Assembly: GCF_050908995.1 (NCBI RefSeq)
Contig: NC_135123.1
Location: 11,656,001 to 11,720,000 of the forward strand
Source: Andrena cerasifolii
Taxonomy: Eukaryota; Arthropoda; Insecta; Hymenoptera; Andrenidae
Length of the DNA stretch: 64,000 nt
Direction: 5' to 3'
The notes under the pieces are model-generated. The model was given only the letters and a program-made list of their open reading frames with translations. It did no database searches and was not told the origin of the DNA. The translations under genes and the position numbers were made by a program. Positions 11,301 to 24,400 of the stretch are shown here, piece after piece (the first letter of the stretch is position 1; every line of letters starts with the position of its first letter).

Positions 11301-14300
11301 CCAGCACCAAAGACCTGTCATACCATTCAGCTGCCTTTTCAATGCCACGCCACTGATCTTTGTGGCCCTTTCGACCAGCCACGGTCGAGCAGGCGGGTTC
11401 CGCGGGAAACGGAACACTGTCACTGATAAGGCTCGCAGGCTTTCCACTGGATGTATCGGAGAAAGTTGCGGCCGCATCGCCTCCCCCCAACGCCGTGAAT
11501 TCAACTTCGCTATCGAGCCGCGCCTGCGGTAACTAATTACCACGGATTTACCAGAAGTATCGCGTTGGTTTACGAAAACGTGTTAGCCGTTTCGGTGACT
11601 GCCGGCTACGTTCAACCGGGCCGTGTTTATGATATGGAAGTTAGCGGTGTATCGGTAGGTTCCAAGGTATCGGATTAGTTCACGGTCTGCGGATAGCTAA
11701 GTGGCATTAAGCCTGCGAAAACGGCTATCCCGTAGCAGTGGGGATTGAAAAATTGCAACCACATCTTTGAGAGTGGCTGTTCCCAAGGGCGTACGAAGCG
11801 AGTTACTAATTCTATTACAGAGTGTTTTTTTTCCCCCTGATTAGGGTCCTGTGGGACGACCTTCGTTTGCATATCTGACTATTCAAAGAAGGAGGTCCTC
11901 GAACGGCAGAAACAGTGAGCGAGCAACTGCCAGAAGGTCCAGCTACTTCCGTGCCATCCTTTTCGCGTTAACAGAAGTATTAAATATACCTTGGGAATAT
12001 CTCTGGGGATTGTGGATCAGCATTATGCTAAATTGGCACAGTCGCGTTTACTGGACACACCAATGATAATAATGGGTAATATACACGTGAATTATGTATG
12101 AAGTTCCATGAATGTACAAATTATAATCAATCTTGCTTAAGGGTATGGAACTCTCGTGTCGCGAGCCTGGTTATTGGAACAGTGATAGCGACGCTAACAA
12201 TTGCTATCTAGATGACGCGGCGCAGAATTCACGAGCATAGGATCCTGGCACCGTTCTAATTCCAGAAAAAAAAAGGCGACTAATTATGAAGTGGCAACAT
12301 CCAGCCAGCCGTCGTTTGACTGCCAGCTGTGTTCGCTGGCTTTTTATGCTGAATCTAATTCCGCTGAATTAGCGGCCGGTGCTTTCGTACACACGCTGTT
12401 CCAGGATCCGTGCTAACAGAGAAGCTGCTGTAGGAAAACACGCGCGAACGAGAACCGAGTTTCCAGTTCTTTCGCTTGAATAAATGAAGAGCACTCGCAT
12501 TGTAAAATCACCGGGTGGCAATTACATATTTGTATGCGCGACATGCTGTGTCAAATAAACGAATGAGCAGCGAGTTTGTTAAAGTAGCGAGACTTCTATT
12601 AAAAACCCATCGGCATCCGGTCGAGGTAAATGGATCCCGTTGAAACCTATTCAAATTTAACTAACCCTCAGTCCCACTGAATCTGTAATAATGCCCCAAC
12701 GACACGTCAGTAGTTTTCATACAAATTCTTTATACATTATCGACAGATATATGACAAGGACATTTAGCACCAAGAATCGGCCAGTTATAGGTTCTCCTCG
12801 ATAGAATTTACGGCGTTTCTAATGGAATCGTGTATCCATCGACAGCATCGATATCACTGCCCGTCACAGCAAACACGTTTCTGCGTATGGTTAGTCGTGC
12901 TTCCGACGATGCTGAAAATTAGCTTCTCCAGAGAGCTGCTCCCCGCGGGTGTGGAGCCGCTTCTTCTTTGTTCCGCGCCCGCCGAAATGCCGGGCAGGTT
13001 GTTCAAGTGCCATAAAAGGCGTTAAATATGCAAATCTCGTTGACGGATTCGGATATGAATTAATTAGGGGCTCATAAGCTTTCGCTGGAATGCAGCAATT
13101 TAAATGCAATGGCACATCCATTAACATCAAGAATTTAATGCACGACCATGGCGAAACTTCGGGCGCGCAAAGAGGAGAATACTCGGAAGGAGGAGCGAGC
13201 GCGCACAGTACACGCACTTGAGGACAATTAAAAATGTATTAACTCTTCGCTGCCGGTCGCAAACGGACGAGAGAGCATGCTCCCCCGAGGATCACCCCCA
13301 ACGGGGAGAGAGGGCGGCGGAGATTAAGCAAAATTCTCCACCAGTCGGCATCTGTTCCGCATCGAAAATTCCCGTCAACTGGCGCCGGTTTCGCGGCCGA
13401 AGACGCTAACTCTCCTGTACGACCTTTATCGCCGGTCGTGAAAATGAATTTAATCGTATCGAAAGTAACGATCTCCGGAGAATGTTCGGCATTCGTGTTC
13501 TTCGGATAATCGAAACGAGCTGTATGTACGAACGTTAAACTGGCAAATGAGCTTTCGGCCCAGATCTTTCGTTCTCTACGAGGCTGCTTTAACAGCTTCA
13601 CTGTACGTGCTACAGTTAAATGAATATGAGTAGCTTTAATGGAATTGATTAAAATAGGAGGCAGATGCGACGGTAATTGTAAAACAGCCAGTGCAGTTTA
13701 TGACATTTGAAAGTAGACGGTCGGGAGTTTTAGTTACCATAGAAACTAACTGATTCGTCGATGTGAAATGGCTCGTGGGGAATTGCGCGGATAAGGAAAT
13801 CTGTAATCGAAGAGACGGATTTCAAAGTGAAAAGAAAGGATTCCCCCTTCGAGCAGAGTATATTTTCTGGCACAAATGTCCGCGACAGACCCTGGACCAT
13901 GGACTGACTTTCCCATTCATGCACCCCTAACAGCGTACCGTAAAGATGGAGAAGTACCCTTAAGGGTTTGTGCCTTCGTCAGGGATAACCGATTTGTCAG
14001 GACTCCAGCTTCCACGTATAAGTTCAGCGAAGCCTTCTTCAAAGAGGAAACTGAACAGAAAGCCCGTCGCTTCTGAATGAAGATAAACACCTCGAATTTT
14101 CAGCTCACTTTGCTGTGATATTAAAGTTACTTTGTAGCACTGATAGTGCCCGACCAGTAGCATGCTTCTTTGCTAAATAGTATGCTACTTGGAAAATCCA
14201 CGGCGACTTTGTACATCTCATTGAATATAAATTTGAACAAGAAGAGGATAAATTCTCCAAAGGATCAGCGAAAAATGTTCTAATACCACAAATTAGCTGC

Positions 14301-16430
14301 ATCACTTTCTACTTATCAGACGACTCTAAAGTTTGGAGTACAGAAAACTCTATGTATCGAATTCGAAGTGGAATTTAAGCCCATTACAATACGGGGAACT
14401 TGATTTCTCAAGGCCCGTGAGTAGGCGTGTGGCCGCAGGAAACCATTTCATCTCTCGAAGCCAACGAAATGTCCTACAATCGATACCGTGGCGTAACATT
14501 TCATGGAAACGTTCCAGTTAGACCGGACACTAGGGTCCTCTCAGCTTCTGTAATTTCTCTTTAATTGTGCTCCGTCTGGATGGATCGATGGAACGGATGA
14601 ATTGCCTGACCGTGCTAAACGCCAAGGTGGTTTGGCCCCCGGGGGTGAAAATTGTCACTCAATGTTATTGACACCGGCTAGGCTGTCACGTGACCATCTT
14701 CGTGGGGTGCCCTGTTGCGGATACGCGACGACAGCTAGCGACGTCTCCACTGATCCGTCGTTGGGCGAGAAAATTCTTAATCGTCGAATTGGTAATGACG
14801 ATTCCCTGTTACTAACGCTGAGTTTCATCGATGTTGTAACGGAACCATTTAATATGAGATTGCTACGAAAATCGACAACCCCAGGACCCAGCTTATTACG
14901 TCACTTGTGAACAGGAATTTCTAATCTAACGTTGCAGTATTGGTTTCTTTCACAAAGCCAATCCAATAAGTGAGTTTTCTTGTTTTCAACAGCGTGTCAG
15001 CGCTCGCTAACGAAACGACGCAAAAAGGGCAGGAGGGATGGAGCAATATCTCGTTACGTGAAATATTGCCAAAGGCCACTTCGTGTCGATATTTTCGTGG
15101 AGCCGCGTCCTAACCGAGCGGGCAACAAATTATACCAAACAGGCCCGGGCAAAAAGAACAAGGGTGGAGATTAAAAGACGGCAGAATGTGGGGATTAAAT
15201 TGATTTAGTTAGAAAGTAAAATGAAGGCAGGCAGTGCATTGACTATGCACCGTCTTTCGCGGCAAGAAATACGCGAAACAAAGTTAGTTCGCGAAATTAC
15301 AGCAGGGAGCTGCTTATCGATATTTTCTGTAACGCGCAACCCCCCCGACGTGCATTATGAAAATCCTCGCGGAAGTTTTCGTGGAATTAGCATTTCAGAT
15401 CTGTTAATAAAACACCGGGCCCATGCTGCGAGCTGTCCTACATCGTCCAGCAATGGGTATCTCATTACTACGAAGAAATTCTTCTTCAAACTAACGTTAC
15501 GCTAATTAATTAATTAAGCCCTCCTCTGCAGGCACGCGAGCACACGTTCGAAACTTACGTCGGCAGATCCCGCTGGCGCGTTCGTTTCTATCGAAAGAGG
15601 TAAACTACCCTTCGAAAATATGTACGCACCACTACGCGCACGCTTAGTTTAATTAAATCGCAGTAAGGATATTTATGCAGATTACTTTCGCGCGGTTCAA
15701 GGAAAATCCACATGTTTAACGGCGGAAGCGTTTCTTTTCTGAATTAATTTAGCCGGTCTGACGGGGCCGGGCGAGGGGGCGCGGGGGATAAATGCGCACC
15801 GCGAATGATTAAAGTGAAGGATTACGTAACGTCTCGGTGGAGGCGCGGGGCTTATCGTTAAAATGCAGCTGATTCTGCAGTTGCAGGTGGGAAATGCATT
15901 GCGGCAGACAGCGGGGCTTGTAACAATGCTTTGTGTCACTGAAACCGGCGGCAAGGAGAGGCGCGAACGGATCGATGCAGAAAGCTTTAACGAGATACAA
16001 ACTCGGATCGTCAACAGTGGATGTTAACTTCCACGTATTTAACGTGTTCGGAATGCCTTATTCCGTATTCCAATGTGTCAAACCGCTCCGCAGCCAACTC
16101 CCCCGCACAAAGGCGTTTCCACACTCGAAGGAACCTACGTGTCGCGCCTCGCCAGGACCGAGCTTCCTTTCGAGCACGATTTTTTCAATAAATAGAGGCC
16201 CCTTTGTCGGGTGGACGCTTTGTTGATACGGAGCTACACTTTCAAGGCAACGAGGGGGAACCCTCGCGCGGCGACAATCACCACGCGCCCCGAGTACTAT
16301 TTCGGCATCCTCTATCCACGAAATTGCTCAGCCAAATGATCTGAAACTGATAGAGTCGTTCCGTTGGTAAATGTTTAGAGGATGCTCGAAGTTTAACAGG
16401 GAAAAGATTGTTTTGCGTGGAAAGTACTTA
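8312..16430. other. Noncoding stretch, no gene assigned
   Basis: Eight kilobases with only short, unrecognised frames. Small local features include a 17-base hairpin at 11170-11186 (catagccc/gggctatg arms) and scattered TTAATTAA-type AT motifs, for example around 15500-15520. A GC-rich segment near 10420-10500 could be part of an untranslated exon but has nothing decisive. No transposon end or RNA gene was supportable. Confidence 0.45.
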
Positions 16431-16830
16431 CGAGGGAAGATCCCCAATCTGGAAATTAAAAAAAAAAATTAGAAACTTTGGGAATGTGTAGGGGAATTTT
16501 TTCTTTGCTGTCCAAATTCACTTTAAGGGAGCGAAGATGATCATTGAAAATCCGGCTACTTTTCGATTTTCCGTTTTAACTCACAAACTGTAAGAGATAG
16601 AGCACAAGTTTTCCGACAATAGTTACTTCCTTTAATTAGGACAATCATTTGATAACTTACAGTTCGTGAGTTGTAACGCTAAATCGGAAAGTAGCCGGAT
16701 TTTCAAGGATCAATTTCAGCCCTGTGGAGTGAATACGGGCAGCCAAAATAATTGCGTAATACGTACCTATACATCCTCTACATATCCCCAAAGTTTCGGA
16801 ACTTTTTGAATTTCCGAGCTGGGGATCTTC
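16431..16830. mobile_element. Long foldback MITE, copy 1 (about 400 bp)
   Basis: Nearly the whole segment is an inverted repeat. The left arm reads GGGAAGATCCCCAATCTGG, then AGAAACTTTGGGAATGTGTAG, TTGCTGTCCAAATTCACTTT and AAAATCCGGCTACTTTTCGAT. The right arm carries the reverse complements of each in reverse order, ending GAGCTGGGGATCTTC. The central loop is short, near 16630-16650. A second copy lies at 58247-58672. No coding capacity. A possible 5-bp repeat actta flanks it (16426-16430, 16831-16835), but the right end lacks a few terminal bases present on the left, so the true boundary and superfamily are unresolved. Confidence 0.75.
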
Positions 16831-16835
16831 ACTTA

Positions 16836-18207
16836 GGTAACCTACCCTGTTTCATTTTACTTGGCTGTATTAGCTACTTGAGTCTGCACCCACAGCTCTG
16901 AAACACTGTACAGAGATGCGCAAACACGTTTCGGGAATAGACACGCTTCTGTATTCTGTAATAAAGGACGGCTTCCCGCTAAAATTCTAGCGTTTAGCTC
17001 GCCGCCTCGGCTCTTTAAATTTCAAGACTGGATTTCTCAAACGCGCGCGACCTATGCCAGAGAATAAATCCTATATCTCGCCGTTACGAAAGAAGGTACG
17101 GAACCATTCCGTTCCGGAAGCCTTCCGCTGTCTTCGTAAGACGAAATGGACGACGTCGATAAATTACAATTTCAATTTCGTACAAATGAAACTACATACT
17201 TTCCGGGAATACGTTTCACTCCGAGCACGGTTCATTACACCGTGACGCCAATGTACATTTCAATTACATACGCCCCCCCCCCTCTCCAGCCCCGTGGCCT
17301 GATGAAAACGGAGCATCCCGACGCCAGTGATTCGGCTAACTCATGTTTGAAGCAGAACTGCTGGATTAGGTCTGCCATTATACTTCCTGACCATTTGCTT
17401 TCCAATCTTTTCTGTACTGTCTGAACCAGACATTCTGATTCTCCTTTCTGTTTCAGTTCTTTCTTTATTGGTTCCTATGATTCTCCTTCTCCTTGGTTGT
17501 CTTTCCATGTCGAGCTTTCGTTGCTCGCTATCACTTTGCGCAGGGCTGTTAGCCGCTATATTAATTAAAGGAATAACCAGTTTTCTTTGATCCATTCATA
17601 GTGTGAATCAAACTGAAAAATTTTACTGACTCGATTTCGAAGCAATGATGTCCTGTACGTTGCGTGCTCAGCTGTTACTCGAATGGGGAAAATGAACTCC
17701 CCAAACCACGGAACAGGGCAAGCTCTGTTATGTCGCTAACAATATGTTTCGCAGACAATTATTAAGCGACCATTGTGCTATGCAGAGTCTATAATGCGGC
17801 TGTGAAGGAGGGATTAAAAGGGTAGCTTACTACTCACCCCTTATAAACTTAGCCCACGGGGCACTGAATACTGATATTCTAGAGTTTGTAGCCTTACTAT
17901 TAATTATCGGAGCATTGGCAATTAATTATTCACTGAACCATGGATAATTAATTACAATTCTGCGAAAGCCCATCAAATTAGCCGTGCCGAAGTTTCGTTC
18001 GTTAGTCAGAATCAAAAAAAGAGAATTTAACTGAAACGTTTACTGACGAATCTCTCGTGTAAAAGTAAATCAAAACTGTGCAATACTATCTTTTTCATAC
18101 GACGTCCCTGATCGAGGCAATCGACTTTAAAAGCTTTTGGATACTCGTGGATTCAATGATTCTTTGTGTGAACCGTAAGAATATTTCAATCTATCTTCTC
18201 TTTTTCG
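16836..18207. other. Noncoding stretch, no gene seen
   Basis: No recognisable frame. A C-run at about 17272-17281 sits before a CT-rich stretch. Nothing else is supportable. Confidence 0.45.
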
Positions 18208-18215
18208 ACCACAGG

Positions 18216-18412
18216 CAGTGGCGCACTCAGGATTTAATCTTGGGGGAGCCGAGTTGAAGGGATAAAAACATTTTTAATGCAGATTCAATAAAACTCATTA
18301 GGTGATTGTAAAAATTTATTTAAAGAATAAAATACAGTTTTCTTTTCTTTTTACAAAGCCCTTTCTTTGGGGGTTGTTGGGGCCCCTTGACACCCCTCTG
18401 GCTGCGCCAATG
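18216..18412 (+). mobile_element. hAT-like MITE, complete, 197 bp, perfect 8-bp target duplication
   Basis: The element starts CAGTGGCGCACTCAGGATTT and its other end, read on the minus strand, starts CATTGGCGCAGCCAGAGGGG. The octamer accacagg is exactly duplicated at 18208-18215 and 18413-18420. Ten-base ends of the CAGTGGCGCA type with 8-bp duplications are typical of hAT elements. The exact duplication suggests a relatively recent insertion. A truncated, inverted second copy lies at 44744-44875. The interior has no transposase, so it depended on an autonomous relative elsewhere. Confidence 0.85.
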
Positions 18413-18420
18413 ACCACAGG

Positions 18421-21400
18421 AAAGTGTGAACAATTAAGAACGCAAGAAGCGTTTCTGAATTTCAAGATCAGACGGCACTCATCAGTTTGCTCCAAAAGTG
18501 TGGGACTCGTAAAGCGTTAATCGAGCAGCCAATCAGCAAGCTACTATATAATGCAGCTTGCAGTTCTGTGTCCGACGCTCCCATACACTTTCATTAATAG
18601 ACAAGCCGTCTCAAATAAGTAGCTTGCGCTACTATGTGCACCTCTTGCCAGCGCTGCTCGTAACAAGTTTCTGGTTGAATTTCCGGGTAGGAAAGCGGAT
18701 CCCGCCGCGGAAAGGGAACTGCGGCTTCAACGCAACAGAACAAATACGTCGACTCAAGTGTCCATTCGCGATGCACGACAATAGTTACAATGCGAGATCG
18801 GAACAAAGGACGGAGGTACACGGGGCCGAGCGAATACGAGTATATCTAGCGGCGAGGAATATTAAATTACCCGGGAAAGAGAATTGCGTAATGAGATATA
18901 AGTCGACGTACGACGTGGAGCGGGCGGAGCGAGAGCTAGCGCAGAGACTATAATGGCCACGATAAGGGATTAAAATTGATGAAGCGGAAAAGGCGGCGTG
19001 CGTGATTCTAGGGCGTGATTACCGAGATTGCTTTTTTACCTTTCTTGACGACTTGTTTACCATGTCGGGAAACGCCGTGCCCGCATTCACCGGCTCGTAA
19101 TAATCCGCGTGTGGCCCCGCAATTATGAAAGCACCGCCGGGGCAATGCATTCGACGATATTGACATCGAGTGCCGCAGCTGACACGATATACGTATAATC
19201 GAGGGCTATTATTTAACATCGGAAGATGCATCGACCGTCGAGTGTGGTCGTTGAATTTCTAGGGGTGAGATTTATTCAAAAAGATTCGAGTCTCCACTTC
19301 AATTGCCCCCTGCTCGCGTCTCGTTCCCTGCCCCAGTGTAAAAGCGACGAGCGTTGTCGAAGCCATGAATGCAGATATAAATCGAAACTTGATTGGCTAC
19401 TACGGCTAATGGAATAAAGAGTAACAAAAACCCTCGCGTCTAAACTACACGAAATTACGGATTACACAGGCGCTCGTGTATAGAGAAGCACTCGGAGCCG
19501 ACGTTGCGCGGCGGAAAGAAAAGGGGGCGAAAGGGTAATCAAAGAGAGCACCCAGAGAATCGGATGATCACATTTATCAGGCGTAAACCAACCGAACGTA
19601 GCGGCGGAAGGAAGCAACTTAAAATTCCCCCGAGTCTAAGCTGAATTCCTGCCCCGAAGCCGCGAGGACCCTTTTGCCAACCCTTAATTCCGCCATTATC
19701 AGAGGTAACCATTCGCGAATTATGAGGTCTCTGCAGCCGGTTCTCACGCAATTCCGGACCTGCGCTCCAAGATTACCAGAGCCGTCTATGGCGAGGCGTC
19801 ACCATGAAAAGCAACTTAGGGAATGAGACCCCTTTACCGATGACATTAATTAAGTTACGGATTAAGGGTGCTGCGACGTACTCGGTGCCCGCCACATGGC
19901 GCGTGGCCTATTCCCTGCCGGCTCCTCTTGTCGCCGTTCTACCAGCCGATACGCTTCTAACACCCTTCGCACACACCCCCGGCCCCTGAAGCCACCCGTT
20001 CTTCCAGCGAGCAGCAGTGCTCTCCATCAAGACACCAACGGCAACCACCACACGTCCTTCCTGTTCGAGCTTCCCCCTTCGAACGAACCAAGCAACACGT
20101 TTCACCCTCCCCACCCCCCCCCCTCCCGTGTACGTCTACCAGACCCTCTACACGCGCAAACTTAACGCCGGTTTCTCCTCTCATCGTCTATCTACGGCTA
20201 TCGTTTTATGCAATGCATATTAAACCACTCTCACCGGCTAGCTGACTTAAATTACGCTTAATGCAGACCCGGGCCCCAGCTGAGCGTATTAGTCCCGTAA
20301 AGTACGTACTTCTGCTTCTTCGTGACTCTGCCTTATTACGAGGGGCTAGCATCCGCCCACGCGTCGATCGATATCGATCCACGCTCCACAGGGCGACGGG
20401 GGTGTTAATTCGCGCGAGATTTAACCCGCCCGCGTTCGTGGGGCAAGTGCTGGTAATACACGGAGACCCCGACGAAAGGGTACTAAGGGTACTCTAGACA
20501 TTAATTAGTAGACCGATTGTTGTTAGTAGCGCGCTGCTTCACGACGAGATGCAGCCGTCTTGTTCAATAGCGTTACTGTGCCGGTGACGGTGTAGAATGA
20601 ACTGGAACTCGACGAGTGGCGGTGCTGGGTTATTGGGTTGCGGACTAACCCTTAACCGGCGATGGAGTCTGAAAGAATCCTGCAGAATTTATTTTTCCCA
20701 CAGTTTCCTTCTTTTCATTCGACCTCGTTTTACAATATGCATTGTCGCGAAGACAGCTTTGAACGAAACGTGCAAAAGTATCTCTTCAGGTATGTAATGT
20801 AAAAATAAATTTAGGCTTGACGCGAAATTATTAAAGAGGAGTCTGTGAGACTCCACGCCACCGTTTGTGTCAGAAAGTCCATCGATCCAATTAGAGAATT
20901 GGGAGTTTAAAATTAAGAAAGTCTACGATTATAATTACGCGATGGTCGAGTTCCTATAGTTCACATAGCTCTCGAATAAATCCCACACCATATCCGCCTG
21001 ACTCCTGTTTCTACACCGCTACCATTCGTTTTTAGGACGACGAGCTGCAATCGTGTTTCTGCTGAATTTTCTGGTAAAATGTTTTCCGCGAGTTTTGTAA
21101 TGGATTTGCGTAAAGCCAGTGAATCGAATCCCGCACGAGAATCGAGAATAGTCGTTATCGAAACGACATTTAGTTTTCATTATCGTCACTGTAAATCGTG
21201 TTCAGGTTTTGGCCGATGGCCGATACCAGATAGCATGCCGCCTATCGATATTTTCATTTCGCAAAATACGAGTTTGTTGATAAAACTCCAGGAATACGCC
21301 GCTGTGATTCCGGCGCGGTCGTACATGTGTCACGCAACGGTGAATCTGGCTTATTTTTCCCGTCGCGATAACATTTCATACGAGCCGCGACTACATACAC

Positions 21401-24400
21401 ACAAAGGGGTAACTAATTAAAAAGTAAACTAAGGTACGCAATTAGAGATAACGAATTTTTTTTTTCGGGATATACCTATGTATGGTACTAGAATATTCCG
21501 AAATATAGAAGGTGGATGAAACCTGGAGGAAGCTTCCACTCGACTATTCCAGAAGATCTAAAAGACTGCATTTACAGACAGGTAGGTAAAGACCTACGCG
21601 CCAAGCTGCCTACGTTTATATAGAATTACTCATCTACTTTCACGAGCACTAGATACTCCAGAATTCTTCAATACCACTTTTCAGCGTCTTGGGCGGGACC
21701 ATTTCGAAGCTCATTTGCGGTACACGTATATCGCTCGTTCTCCACGAAGAACTCGAGAAGTTTCCCCGATGACAGCTAATAAAGGTGGTCCAACAGCGTA
21801 TTTCGCTCCGGCCAAACCGTTCTGGTCGTAGTATTTGCGAGGGGCAGGGGGGGGGGAGGGGGTTCTAACCACTTTTCTGTTTGAGCGCGATTCCAGTTCG
21901 CTGTGCCGACATGTTTAGTGTCAAATGGCTGGCGAGCCGACTGTTTCGAGGCTTCCAAGTTCGTGGAAAAGTGCCAGTACCACGAGCAATCGATCGTTCG
22001 ACTCGGCAAACGCGACGAATGGACGTTCAAAAATTCAATGGATAGCTACGTATCGTGGATCCCCGAGCTTTCCCCCAGATTCCATGAAACGTCGATGTCA
22101 TTAGGAATGTGATTTCTCCACGGCCGATGATCGATTCTCGCGAACCACGGACGGAAATGAATGACGTCTCTCGTGCAGGCAGTCCCTGAAACTCGTGGTA
22201 GCTATCTACGCGTGCTTTTCCGCGATTTTGTTAATACATCGTCTAAATGACAGTCGGGCAAACTATGTTGGGACTTTCAACGAAGCAAGTCTTTAAAATT
22301 TTTCAGGATAAAAGCGTCATAAAAATGCGCGAATGAAGGTTAAAATGAAAAGCATTAAATGAATCTAATGTGTCGTTTCTATCAACAGATTCCTCGCTGG
22401 GAGGGATAAAATTCCAGTGCTTAGTTGATAGCAAAAAGCTAAAATTATTCAAACTTCCCCCGCAAATCTGCCTAATAGTATTCGCTCGAAAATCGACGCG
22501 GAAACCTTGAAAATCGCATGGATGAAGGGGTGCCTATCTGCAATCTCGTGAATGGCACTTTTGCCTCGGGACATCGCACGCAATATTTAAAAGGGAGCAT
22601 CAACGAGTTAGAAAATATCGCCGCGCTGAGTGGCGAGGACTAGATATATCTGGAAATTGGCAAATCGACTCGTCGCATCGACGACCATTGACCAGCAATC
22701 TGTGAACGGAGCGAGCAGCGAACAACTATATTTCTAGGAAAATAATAGAAGAACTCATTTCCCCTGCTCGCTCTCTGCCGATTCATGGTTCATCTTAATT
22801 AATTCAAGTGACGTAAAACTGTTTCAATTCCCGCCACCTGCAAATGATTTTCCTTTTCGCGCACAAACGAGGACGGATCGCGGCTTCCTCGACAGGGAAA
22901 ATGCCCTGAAAACGTGGGAGATCAACTTGAAAATCATGAAATTCCCAGGTCGTCGTTCGCTCCTCGTTTCGATCCCACGAATTAATTATCCCATCGCGCG
23001 CGTTCTTAATAGGCGAGCTGATGAAGAGGCGGCCGCCATCGATGATAACGCTGCCTGTTGGAGCTGATTAGCGCGAAACGATTACCGGAGCGTGGCGCTA
23101 ATGACAAAGCAAACTTTTTCGTGCCGCCGAGAATGCTCGATAACGCCTGTCAATTTTACAGGACCGTCAAACGGGGCTCGTTTGCGAGCGATGTCGAACA
23201 TGTCGATATCGTCTGCGCACGCAGAGAGGAAAGGAGGACGGTGTAGGTACGGCTTATTGGCAATCAGAGGATCGGCCCGGTTTAATGCCCTTGTCAATTT
23301 TTATGAGCGCCTCATTTTCACCCCCCGCGCAACGGGAAGGAATAATAAATTCCGATCCAGCTAGGGTTAATTAACGATGTCATCTCCCCGATATCGGAAC
23401 AATTCCCTTCGTATGTGACGAGTGCTCGATAGTAATGAATACTGAATAATTCGAACGAATTAGCATCCCGTGCTTTTGAATATTCCATTGGTCTTCCCGA
23501 AGATTGGACTCTGGGCGTCGCCGTCGGTGTATCGTTTGTCTGAAAGAGCAATGAGACCGGCTGGCTGCACAAGCGTGGACCATTCGTTTCTTCCTGGATG
23601 GAAATTGACAACTGTAATGCCGTTCGGTGGCGCAAGAATGACGAACTGAAAGGTGGCAGGGTCTGTGCGTCATCTCGGTAAATCCAGTCATCTGTCTTTC
23701 ACCAGGGAAGCTAGTTTGTTCATAGGTACGAACTTCGATGGAAGAATCCCCGTTGCGACGCCACGGGAACGAAATATCGTTCTCTTGAAATCTTCCAGGG
23801 GAGGATAGTTTGACAGTCAAAGCTTCCCTAAACTCGAGATGAAACTGCACACTACGACGTGATCCTACTGCAGTATTTTTCCTGGAAATCATATCTCGCG
23901 AGTCACGCCGTAAATTACAACACTCAAGACCTCAAGGAATTGCTCTCTTGATACGCGAGAAAACAATGGAAAATAAGAAAGACGTATACTTGCGGAGACT
24001 GCAGTTTGCGTTCCGGGATTCTGGCCAGTAGAAGGAGACATAAAATAGGAAGCTCAATAATTGCAGGTGTCTAGACAGACAAGATCTTAGTCGTTGATGA
24101 CACCTGGCAACATTTTCTTTCGTTCTTTTTATTAATAATTACAATTTCTTTGCGAGGAGGATTTTCTTAAATAGGCTGACTCCTGAGAAATTGCATTAAC
24201 ATAGAGGAAAGAGACTGCACACCCAGGTTCTATTTTATTTCTCTGTTGCAAATGTAAAGTTTATCCAGTAACGAAGAGTTAAATGTAATACAACTCTTGA
24301 AAGATCAATGTCGTTAATATATCATTACGATAAATGAGTAGAGGAGAAAGATTCGGATCTCGCGACAACTTAGAGCTTAAAGTTTAAGAGAAACATGTTG

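Noticed and set aside
19896..20223. Pro/Ser/Thr-rich plus frames and Gly/Arg-rich minus frames
   Set aside because: They overlap on both strands over C-runs and low-complexity sequence. No gene signal beyond composition.
23380..23892. A 170-codon minus-strand frame
   Set aside because: No recognisable domain. The length is within what chance can give once or so in a window of this size, and overlapping frames exist on the same strand.
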